From assembly GCA_039619475.1 (NCBI GenBank), contig CM077115.1:299027756-299091755 (forward strand): a DNA stretch of 64,000 nucleotides, in the 5' to 3' direction. The notes below the pieces were generated by a model that did no database searches, was not told the origin of the DNA, and saw only the letters and a list, made by a program, of their open reading frames with translations. Source of the stretch: Icerya purchasi. Taxonomy: Eukaryota; Arthropoda; Insecta; Hemiptera; Monophlebidae. Position numbers and translations under genes: made by a program. Positions 54,042-64,000 of this stretch are shown piece by piece; the first letter of the stretch is position 1, and each line of letters opens with the position of its first letter.

Positions 54042-55935
54042 GATGAAATTTTAAATCAGTCGCATTTGTTATGTTACCGAAAAATTCTAACCAACGCCTT
54101 TTTCTTAACGTTTATTATTTGTAAGTATGTATGTTTACCGATGTTTAACGGTGTGCACTCACATGGTAGCAGCGCTGAATGGTGTACGTAGGCGAGCAAG
54201 CGGCAAAAAATAAAAACCAAAAAAAACGCACGCGACGAATGTATCATCATATTATTATAACCTCTTCCTTTTTGAAGTCGGTAAAAAGTATATTTTCCTC
54301 GATTTATTAAAGATAAAAAGTATTATTAACGAGAGGAAAAGAAAGGAAAAGGAACAAAAAGTAACAGGATAAATGTGGGAATACGGATCCGAGGGACATC
54401 GGGGAGAACATATGAAAAGCTATTCTGCGGAAGAATCGTATAGCAAAAAAAAATGCGATAAACATATTATTGGGTGAAAGTTAAAGAGGTAAAAATTTGT
54501 GTTCTTTTTTTTTTTTATTATTATTATTTTCTTTGCGAAATTTTATGCTATCGAGAATGATAATGATGAATGGAAATGCGTGACAGGGGTGGCGGTGGGG
54601 TGGAGCAGCCGAATGGCATGCAGGAAGAATGATAAAAAGGGGTGTAATTATAGAGAGGAAATATTACGGTTATCAAACATTTAATGAGCCATTAAGTTCT
54701 GCAGCGGGGAAAAAAGTTTTGTTTTTTCCTTTTTCGAGTTTTATCGACTCGAAACAGCAACAGCACGCGACCGAGCTTTAAACAGAGCCGCCCCGCCAAT
54801 CTGGCCAAGTCGGTGCGGTCGGCGGTTCGGCGAAGAGTTATAGTGAAATAAATAAAACGTTAAAAACAAAAATTACTTTTGTAAAGATGATTTTCTGCGG
54901 CCGAATGAAATATCGTCGTTTTGTTTTTATCTGTTTTTCCCGCTTTTTTCTTTCCGTTTCAGCTTCTTTCTCGGTTCTTCTTTCGTTATAAATCGGTCCA
55001 GTTGCCATTTCTGAGTCTTTCTACCTTTCACGGTGAACGATGGAAAAAAAGAAAACGGAAAAAAGAAGAAGAAGAAGAAGAAGGGAAAAGATAATTACCA
55101 TTTTGTTTATCTTTCGTTCCAAATAGCCGACAACCGCACCAGATCGTTTTCGAACAAAAATGTAATTAATACTTGATGCCGTTGGACAATTCATTTTTTA
55201 AAGTTTTTATAGCGTGCCGAATCGTTACTGAAATTCTCATCAGTGTCAGTGACATCATAAAAGCTGCTTTTAAATGATGGACCGCCGCTTGATGCGATTC
55301 GCCAGTTTAAATTAATACAGCTTAAAATACTTGAAATAAAACACCTTAACGAGGATAAATTTCAAAATATATGCATCTTGCAGGTGCTCTAATTGAAGTG
55401 AAATATTGTCATCGGCTAGCAGCAAGTCGTTATGATTCACCCTGTTTAGGAGCGCCTTCAGCTGTCTATCGAACTATGCAAAATGCCAATGGCGGCGGCC
55501 GAACGTGTAGACTAATTAAATTTCACACCATCTAATAACAGCTCTCTCTACCGATCTGATACAATGTAGTTGCGCAGGAATATTCAAAGTTTCTCGTACT
55601 TTCCATTTACTGACTTTGTCACATTAATTACGTTCTAAACTAAATTACTGATTTCTAAAAGCATAAAATCCGCATTACATCAATTTTTTTTTTTTTTTTT
55701 TAGTTTTCTTAAAGCAATAATACGAAACGATACAGTATCGAAAAATTGATTTTAATTTAAAAATAATCATGAGTTTATTTGCGCTTCTCATACTGAATAC
55801 GGTATTATGATGAAATAAATAAATCATACGACGGCTGCCGTTTAGTAACATTTCAGTAAGAGACAATTAAGGATAAAACTGGAAGTTTTTTTTCCACGAG
55901 TGGAGGTTAGAATATATTGGGCGCGCAAGTAGTGA
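54042..55935. other. Non-coding stretch
   Basis: AT-rich, with a GC-richer patch at 54760-54840 and a short (GAA)n tract at about 55062-55083. No supported gene. Confidence 0.45.
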
Positions 55936-56065
55936 TTTCTTTTTTCTTTTCTTTTTTAATTCTTTAATAGCTAAATTGCACCTGGCTGATGATAGCTATG
56001 CAGTGATTATTTTTAATAAAATGTGCGCATAGCCTGAATAGTAGCCTACCCAGCGATAGGTGCTA
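55936..56065 (-). mobile_element. Jockey-like 3' UTR-only fragment
   Basis: On the minus strand GCACCTATCGCTGG (56063-56050), a GCTACT block, ATAGCT ... ATCAGC and GCAATTTAGC follow in the same order as in the 3' UTR of the inner element (47610-47697), and the copy ends in an A-rich tail (about 55962-55938). It is an extremely 5'-truncated insertion of a related element. Confidence 0.65.
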
Positions 56066-57960
56066 AAAAAAAGTTTTGTTAGAACTTTTAATTCAGACTC
56101 TAGATCTATCGCCTTGATTCTGTTCGTACTTATCTATAATACATGATTTTTTTCAAGTTACAGATGTGATAAATTAGAAGAAATTATACAACACAAACTG
56201 TCACAAGCTTACTAAACACGCTGGAACTATAATATCCCGATTAGAAATGCGGTTAATGAGAAAATTAATAGAATGTTTAGAGCGGCTGGAGGAAAAAGCG
56301 ATAAAACAGAATTACATGCAGACAGGCTTTCAGTGTCTACGGCGTACATTACAAAATCCTGATTTTTAATTTTGAATTCAATTTTTTCCGCATCTCTGAT
56401 GATGATTAGAGCATTACTATTCGATACGTTAGCTGATAACATGCGTGACGTGTTTTTACCGAAAAAAATAAGTTTATAATGAACTCGATAACCTAGAAGA
56501 TTTTAAGTTATTTTTAAAATAATCACATTTTAAATACAACTATTGGAATACGAGACCAACACACTGGTAGAACATATTCTGAGGAACGGTGATCTGATGA
56601 AAACTAAAGCGGAAGGAGTGTTAAAAAAAACCAATAGGGAGACCGCGCTACGAATATCTGAAACAGACTGTCAACGACCCCCCCCCCTCCCCCGGATTAT
56701 ATAACTACGTGGAATTGAAGATGTTACCAGAAAAAAAGGGAATAGTGCCATGCCGCTACAAAGCAATCTACGGATTAATAATGAATGATAACGATGTATA
56801 TATGTATTGAACATTCCCGAATGATGCAGCACTACTGATGTTCCATTTAGTAAATGTGTAAATCATCTAATAAACATATCTTATATTGTCTTATTATTCG
56901 AAAAGAAAAAAGAAAATTCGAGCGTAGGAATTATTTAATTATGTTACATTGATTCATAATTAAGTCAGATAACAATTACTGTCGTCATGTAATTCTATCT
57001 GATATACGATAAGTTGATCCTACATTGCTTCACAACCAGTAACGTGCTACGCGCAAAACTTGGGCCAATTTAACACACCCATTTTTAACGCGGAGAAAAA
57101 ACTGGGTCAGAATGAGTGGTAAATTGACATTTCACTTATTTAGTTTAATATTATTTAACCTGCACAGTTAATGCGGAAAGAAATTTCTTACCCCAGCCCG
57201 CAACTGCCGCGCACTTGATTAGTTAATTGTATTTCGCTGGATTAGGAATCGGGTTCGAATTACGCTGTCGCACACTGACACTTTCAAAAATTTCGCTTGG
57301 ACCGGCTTAATGTCCGTAGTTGACGCGCCCAAAATTTAAATTTAAAAAAAAGGCGAAATTACCCTTTGCAATGCATCGTCGCTGACTGGAAGGTCCGCAA
57401 TCTGCACTATGCGAATAATAAAGCTGAATGATAGAAATAGTAAGAAGAGCACTAAACGAGTCTGATAGCGTGGTCAAGTTAGAAAAAAGTTAAAAACGAC
57501 TGAAATATGGATAATGAATAGACCCCGCATGTAACTGCAGCTAGTTTAACGGCTTTAAAATAGCATAAGAGAACATAGACAGACGAGTAATACGAATAAC
57601 AATAGCGAAAAAAGTCGTAAATAACGTACCTTCAGGAGAATCACAAGAGCAGCTGAGATATAGCTGAAATTATAGCACCGGTGAAATCATTTCCTTTTTC
57701 TGACGATAACATGTGCTGCAGAATTCTGGTTACTTTACGCTGGAAAGAGTATATACCGAATCGTCTGAAATATTTACTTGTCGTGCTCGGAATATTTTAG
57801 ATTTAATGAAGAAATTAACATCAGCAGAACGTGGCAGCGTTGCTGAAGGATTAAGTAGGTGAAAAAAAAAAAGAACTCTGTAGAAACAAAAAATTGAACA
57901 AAGGAATATTCAAAATATTTCAAAAACGATAACATAAAACAAGGACACGGGTTTTTTCGA
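56066..57960. other. Non-coding stretch; weak tRNA-like block near 57190-57270
   Basis: Mostly AT-rich without genes. GGATTAGGAATCGGGTTCGAATT (57240-57262) resembles the B-box half of a tRNA, but the rest of a tRNA fold is not evident, so it is at most a degenerate SINE head. Confidence 0.35.
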
Positions 57961-60900
57961 TTTTTTTTTTTTTTTCATATTTTGAGCATGTCAGCTAAGG
58001 ACGTTACTCAATCCAAAAGTATGGCAGCACTAATGATTATAAAGGAAAAATATTAGAAATGGAACATACGAATGAAGCTAACAAAGGAATAACCGAGGGA
58101 GACGGAAAAGAAAGCATTAAGCGCTGTAAGGCGTAGGGAGGCCAAGACGTAAAAGACCGGAATACAATATCGCGCGTTCTGAAGAAATGGAAGGACATTC
58201 AAGCAAAATGTGATTCGCATCACAAACTTAGTTTGCATCTGACGGATGTAAAGAGGAGACTGAGTAATGGAGAAACGTAAGAGCGAAGCAGGAAGCAAGC
58301 TGTGGTTTAACCGAAGTCTAATTATGGATGAAATAGTTGACCGCTTCATGTTGGGGAAATTAAGAAACCGCGGAAAAAGAGGAGGAATCGGTTGTATGGA
58401 TAAGTAAAAGGAAGCAGAATTAGAAAAAGAAGAAGGATAGAAATCATACCAACAGTCGCGGTGGCAACGAAAGGAAAGAGGAAGAAGACTTTGAGCGTGA
58501 AAATTACTAATAAAGCGACCGTCTAGAGCAGCCGAACGTACCAAAGAGTCGACTAACTCGTTGCCCGAAATTCCACAATAACTAGGATAATTGCAATTAA
58601 GAAACGTATGTGAAGCACGGTAGGATCAGCGGATGGTTTAGGAAAGAGAGTAGCAATGGCTTGCAAAACACATTTTGAATTATAAGATAAGAGAACCTTG
58701 GATATATTGTTAATGGAGGCTATAAAATGGATTGGCTGTAAGATCGCAATAGATTCGGCTAGAAATATGGTGGAGAAGGAAGGGAGTTTGAACGTCTCAG
58801 AATAGCCGAAATCCGGCAAAGTAAAAGACGCTCCTACCCCCAAAGCTGACTTTGAGCCATCTGTAAAAATTAAAGTATAAGAAGGAAAGAGAGAGGATAG
58901 AACATAGTTAAATTCGTTATGAGCAGCGCGAGAGGGAAGAGACTTGACATGCGAAGGAAGAAATAGTAAACTGGGTGAGTAAATAAAATCTGGGAAATTA
59001 TAGCTAAAATAAGGGCATTTGGTGTAGGACAGAACGAAAGGAGAGAAGACCCTGAGACGTGAAGAAATCAAGGAAAGGATTGGGGTTTTACGAGGAGAGA
59101 AACGACAGTTGTTGAATATAAACCAGTAGGAATTAAGCAAGTAGCGAAATATGAAGACGTTTGATCAGAAATCGTTCACCTAGATAAATTCTTCGGATGA
59201 ATAAGGGGCAGGAACCAGCTCCTGCCAAAATGGCTGCAATGGGAGAGGAGTTCAAGGCACCGATACAAAGGCGGAGACACATATTATGGATTTTATCAAG
59301 CTTAAGGAGAAAATATTTAGGAGCACTAGCGTATAGGAATGAGCAATAATCGAATTTAGAAAGGATAGTGGCCTTATATAGTATCAGAAGAAGATAAGGA
59401 TCCCCACCCCAATTATGGGAGAAAAGAGCCTTCAACCAATTATCCCTCTTGAGAGCCGACGTATAAAGATAATTGATGTTATCATGAAAGGACAAGTTAC
59501 TGAAGAACAATTCCAAGGTAGGGGACGGAACTAACTAAAGGAATAGGAAGATGGCACACGGATAGATTGACCGAGGAACGAATATAAGGACGATAAGTGA
59601 AAATCATAGCTGCTGATTTCCCAGGAAAAGTAAAAAGGTGAAGATCGGATAACGCATTATCAAGAGAGAAAAGAGGGTTGTTTAGCTCCACGACGGCGGA
59701 AGAAAGATTAACTGAGGAAGAGTAGATGAGTATATCATCGGCAAAAAATAAGGAAGTAGACGATATCTGAAGAGTAGCTAGGCTATAGAAATAGATGTTA
59801 ATGGGAGTAGGGCTAAGACATGAGAGCCTTGCGGAAGACCCCGAAAGACCACTCTAGACTTTAAGAAAAAGGGAGTGGAGAGCTGAATTGATCTATTGTA
59901 GAAAAGCTTGAAAATTAAGGAAGCGAACTGTAAAGGAACATTAATGGAACACATTTTATGTAGATGAGAAGGTAAGTGAACATGATCGAAAGCGGTGGTA
60001 ACATCAAGGAAAGCAGAAATAGTGTATTCTTTGCGAATAAGAGATTTGTACACGTCAGATACGCAGATGACTGTCTCATTATAGCTGATAGTCAGGAGGA
60101 ACTGCAAAAAATAATGAACAAACTGATAGACTATAGCAAAGCTTATGGGCTCACCATCAACAGCTCTAAAACAAAAGTAATAGTGTTCTCTAAGAAGCCT
60201 GTGCAATGCGTAATAGGAGCAGATGGGACAAAACTAGAACAGGTCAAATCAATTAGATACCTGGGTACCTTTCACGACGACAGCTGTAGCTGTAAGATAG
60301 AAATCCGATCGCGAATTGAGCAATCGAGAGCAGTGCTCATAAAAATGAAGAACCTGCTCAGCAGAAGAGAATTAAATCTTGGATTACGAATTAGAATTCT
60401 GCGCTACTACGTTTTCTCGGTCTTACTGTATGGCAACGAGAGTTGGAGTTAGATGCTTTATCAGAAAGAAGTATACAGGCCTTTGACTTATATTCGTATA
60501 GGCGTATGCTGAAAATTCCGTGGATCTTAAAAGTTACTAATAAAGAAGTCCTCAAAAGAATCAATAAACGCCCGGAATTATTACATTTGATTAAGAAAAG
60601 TAAACTACGTTATCTAGGCCACATCATGAGAGGCCAAAAATATGAGATTTTATGTCTCATTATGGAAGGAAAGCTTTTGGGCAAAAAATTGAAAGGGCGC
60701 CCACAAAATTCGCGGGCAAATGATTTTCATCGTTGGTTCCGCTGTTCACCCATTGGAATGTTCAGATCTGCCATGTCTAGAAAAGACATTGCCGTGTTGA
60801 TCGCCAACCTTCGTAACGGAGACGGCGGATGAAGAAGAAGAAGATAGAAGCAACGATAAACAGTCCGCCGTTCCCAGTCCCGTACGGAAACCGAACATGT

Positions 60901-62390
60901 TTGGGAAGAATATTGTTGAATTCCAGTCACCAGACTAGGCGTTTATTAATCATTTGTTCAAACAATTTTCTAAAACATGAAGCCAAGGAAATAGGGCGGA
61001 AGGAATTAGGATTCTTTTTCAGAATAGAAATAATGATAAAGGAGTTCCAAATTGGTGACGTGGTACAGGTATGCAGGAAGGAGTTGTAAATAGAAAGCAA
61101 GGTATTCAGTGCGGAGATTAATAAGCTCTTAATAACCAGGAAAGGAATGATGTCCAATCCCTGACTAGAGGAGGAGGAGGAATTATTTAAGGAAAAACGA
61201 AGTTCATTGATGTTAAAATCGGGAGACAGAACGTGCGTAGAGGATGTAGGCGGAAACGCTGGAGGGCATATTTCCTCCATCGATGGAACATATAAGGGAG
61301 CAATTGAGTCCAGAAAAGAGATGAGCTCCTCCGAAGGAAGATTGTAATAGGAGGGACGTTCAGATCGTGGGGACTGAAAGTTTTTCGCCATTTTCCAAAG
61401 ATGACAGATGAAGGTGGATCTAGAGAATGATGAATAGAATTTCTTCTACGCGTTCTTTTTGCTCGTTTTGAAAATAAATTTGGCCTTAGCATTGGCCTCC
61501 CTATAAGCTATGAAATTATCGAAGGAAGAGCAGGACCAGAAGGCCCTAAACTTCAAAGAACTGTCTCTAAAAGCGACTGAACAATCGTTGTTCCACCATA
61601 GAGAAGAAGCGAGAAGATTAGGGTTCCTTTTAGAGAAGCTGATGGGAGGAGAAAAGGCCGACAACGCCGAGGTAATCGAGTCGATGAACCTGTTGTATTG
61701 AAGAACAGGATCTGCGTGGGAATGTATGTTGAGGAGTGCCAAATCGACCCTAGCCCGAAATTTATCCCGTTCAACTTTGGTTACAGACCATTTGGAAGCA
61801 TGGGGAACTCTGGAACAACAACTGGGATCAGGAGGAAGACGAAGATCGTAAAAGAAAAGAATAATTGGAACATGGTCACTACCGAAGGTACCCTGTAAGG
61901 TTCTCCAATGACAGCTGAGACCAATCATTAAGCATAACGAAGCTATTGTTAGCGATGAACTTTTCAAGAACACGACCATTACTGTTACAACCAACTGAGC
62001 CCCATAGAGGCGAGTGAGTGTTCCAGTCACCACCAAAAATAAAGGGAAAAGAGAGAGAATTGGACAATAATGTAAAAGGAATATTGTGGAGATCAAAATG
62101 CGGAGGAATGTATGTTGGGATAATATGAACTGGTTGAGGATGAATATTAGGAACAGAGATATGCGCCAAATATCGTTCCTTATCAATATGGCAACGGCGC
62201 CATATCCATCCGCACGATCAGATCGGATTAATTTAAATCCACGAATGGATATACTCATGGACTCAGTAAACCAAGTTTCGGACAACAGAGCAATATGGAT
62301 GGAGTAAGAGTCAAGAATCCCTTCCAAGGCCTGTTTGTTGGCTCTCAGGCTCCGACAATTCCATTGGAGAGTATTCAACTTATGAGTCAT
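57961..62390 (-). mobile_element. LOA-like non-LTR retrotransposon, longest copy (EN-RT-RNase H), interrupted
   Basis: On the minus strand the endonuclease opens at 62390 (LQWNCRSLRANKQALEG, ALLSETW). It shifts frame for 62169-61890 (GGDWNTHSPLWGS) and shifts back for GSDHVPII. Next come the linker (LWWNNDCSVAFRD), RT fingers (61391-60850, FGFRTGLGTAD), an inserted foreign fragment (60062-60841), motif A AFLDVTTAFDHV (about 59990), motif B FRGLPQGS, motif C FADD (about 59745) and thumb (59691-59133). RNase H follows with LIFTDGSKSALGVGASF (58870), a Glu in LAESIAI and SYNSKCVLQAI, where the usual Asp is not Asp. The C-terminal part runs to 58053, then a short 3' UTR and poly-A (57975-57961). 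At least eight breaks exist. Element size and the RNase H domain fit the LOA/I group; clade choice is inference. Confidence 0.88.
60062..60841 (+). mobile_element. CFDP2/RTE-like 3' fragment inserted in the LOA-like RT
   Basis: The fragment starts inside the RT catalytic box (the ADD of YADD at 60063-60071) and reads LIIADSQEELQKIM, INSSKTKVIVFSK and IRYLGTF. After one frameshift near 60445 it continues with YRRMLKIPWILKVTNKEVL and YLGHIMRGQKYEIL, up to the stop at 60832, and ends in a GAA-type simple tail. Removing it joins FGFRTGLGTADCLSLLLS to SDVYKSL in the surrounding element without losing a base, apart from a 5-bp AGATA duplication (60057-60061 and 60842-60846). Truncation is at the 5' side, as in target-primed insertion. 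Confidence 0.85.
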
Positions 62391-64000
62391 AAAAATAATT
62401 CGTAGGATGCGATGAATGGTTCAACCAGAACGCCAATGCAAGAAATAGAAGCCAACGGCAAAGGCGAGCCATGTAGCCAACATGACTACGACAGAAACAT
62501 ATCATAGATAAATAATGGAAGAATGAATCAGCAGCAATCCAGCAAAGAATAAATTCAGGAGAGACATACCAATGGTTAGAGGCCTTGACCTCGATCTTTC
62601 AAGTTACTGTTAGTTTGCACCACAAGACAATCCACAGTAGAGCATAATGATTCTTATTTTCGGATGCCTGTCGAAGACGTAACGGAACGCATACGCGGCT
62701 GATTAATGGAACCGCCGCCCAGAGAGGCAAATCGTTATAAATAAGATTAACGGTTACTATGGAGAAATTCGCAAAACGGGAGATATTCTTGATGAGCCTA
62801 TGTTTCTGGTAACTTGTCATATAAGCATAATCGAATGCGATTAGCTTTGCAATGGCTATCCTCGAGTGGCTCCACTGCGCGAAGATGGGGTTAGGCCATC
62901 CCACAGCGGCTCTCCCGACCAAAGTACCATAACGGAGAAAAAGTGGAGAAGAAATACCTATAATACTGTGGATTGCTCGATAGTAGAACATAACGATAAT
63001 CCAGAGGGAAGCAACAGGGAAGAAAGTAAAATAGGAATTAGCAGAAATGTAAGTTACTAGAGAGACATGCAGAAAGAGATGTGACAAAGTTAAGAGAGGA
63101 AGCTATATTGTGAGAAGAAAGTAGATCTAAAATTGCTGCTGATAGAAGAAAAAAACAATGAACGATCTCACCGAGTTATCTGATATAATGAACGATGGAG
63201 TCGCGTTACGATCAAACTGATAACGCGAGAGAATCGAAGACAGCAATCAACGCACGAAAAACCGACTTGTTCGAAAAACTAATGAACTTTTATTATTTAT
63301 GTTATTATACACATACATTTAAACCGGTTTAGTGAAAATAAAAAGAAGTTAATTAATTGATAAATATCGTGAAGACAAGAAAGCGAAAAATGAAAGAAAG
63401 TTAATTTAAAAATATCGTGCGCTGCGGTTCTTATGATTGATTTTGTATTAACTTTCAATATTGCACAGCGCTATTCTAAATATGACGACTGAATGATCAT
63501 CTAGAACTAGTGTAAAGTGTAACTTTGTTCAAAGGTATTTGGCCTATAATAGAAGTAAGACGTTATTTGTAAGATAACGTAGTCTCACGGGAGTTGGACA
63601 AATTAATGGCATTAATAGTCTTCTGGAAATCGACAAGTAATTTTATTCAGAAGGAAAAAGTTCTCGGCGGAATACATTCAAAAAACGCGAAAGAATTTTC
63701 ATAACTTTGAACGAGTTCGGCTAAGAAGCTGGGGAAAAAAAAACACCTCAATCATGCCGCAATGTTCAGAACGTTTAAGTTGAAGAAAAAAATCAGCCAT
63801 GATAAGCATCGCTAATGTTTTTTACTGCTTTTAAATGATGTAAAAAAGTGATTTATTTGCGATAAAGTCCTCACTGCAGACACCAGAATATCACCTTTCT
63901 TTCTCTTTCTCTCACTCTTTCTCTCTTTCTGTGGAAGCTGTTCTTTCATTGTTAAACTCAACTGCATTATCGTGTTTATTTAACTTTTAATTTCCGACCA
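62391..64000. other. Possible 5' region of the LOA-like copy, then non-coding sequence
   Basis: Upstream (minus sense) of the endonuclease, a 162-codon minus-strand frame (62599-63087) is hydrophobic-rich at its start and has no zinc knuckles, so it is not a recognisable ORF1. It may be 5' UTR or unrelated. From about 63250 the sequence is AT-rich, with a (CTTT)n-like tract at about 63893-63932. Nothing else is supported. Confidence 0.4.

Noticed and set aside
57190..57270. Possible tRNA gene
   Set aside because: Only a B-box-like GGTTCGAATT is clear; no acceptor stem or anticodon arm can be folded by eye.
62599..63087. 162-codon ORF as ORF1 of the LOA-like element
   Set aside because: It has no zinc knuckles or basic region and is hydrophobic at the start; it cannot be supported as a gag-like protein.
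1..64000. CRISPR arrays, rRNA genes, operons, retroviral or LTR elements
   Set aside because: No regularly spaced direct repeats with unique spacers, no rRNA-like sequence, no LTR pairs, and no integrase or envelope-like frames were seen.

Overview
The window looks like AT-rich intergenic or intronic DNA from a large arthropod genome, most likely an insect. The evidence is the dense non-LTR retrotransposon content (Jockey-like, I-like and LOA-like elements with RNase H, and a group related to CFDP2/RTE), a mariner transposon, Helitron-type coding remnants, tRNA-headed SINEs, foldback/MITE elements, long homopolymers and microsatellites. There are no bacterial operons, rRNA genes, CRISPR arrays or complete host genes. 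The exact order or species cannot be read from the sequence.

Layout. 1-5.4 kb: a broken exon-like zinc-module ORF (minus), an LOA-like fragment (1312-3170, minus) and a candidate host exon with good splice sites (3668-3790, plus). 5.47-6.38 kb: an internally deleted mariner with TIRs and a TA duplication. 6.4-19 kb: mostly non-coding AT-rich DNA with microsatellites, a near-perfect 189-bp palindrome (10.8 kb) and a possible 3' terminal exon (13.0 kb). 19.1-20.1 kb: an I-like 3' fragment. 23-35 kb: foldback elements (23.2, 28.6 kb), LOA-like copies (24.2, 30.0 kb) and two SINE families. 35.7-38.9 kb: a three-copy repeat, a TA-flanked MITE, and a decayed gene combining a C48/Ulp1-like protease, AT-hook repeats and a Helitron-type N-terminal module. 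39.3-40.8 kb: a second I-like element.

The centrepiece is 41.1-51.5 kb, a three-level nest. A CFDP2/RTE-like element (minus strand) is split by an old Jockey-like element (41583-50535, 15-bp target duplication). That element is split in turn, inside its endonuclease, by a young and apparently intact Jockey-like element (43207-47721, 11-bp target duplication). The young copy has two complete ORFs overlapping at ATGA. A further 5'-truncated Jockey-like copy (52218-54029, 12-bp duplication) follows. From 58 to 62.4 kb lies the longest LOA-like copy (minus), itself interrupted by a CFDP2/RTE-like 3' fragment (60062-60841, plus).

The coding elements work independently as selfish DNA. The intact Jockey-like element is the only one that looks capable of coding for a complete retrotransposition machinery. 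The SINEs and MITEs have no coding capacity and would depend on enzymes supplied in trans. All calls come from reading translations and repeats by eye; no database search was run.
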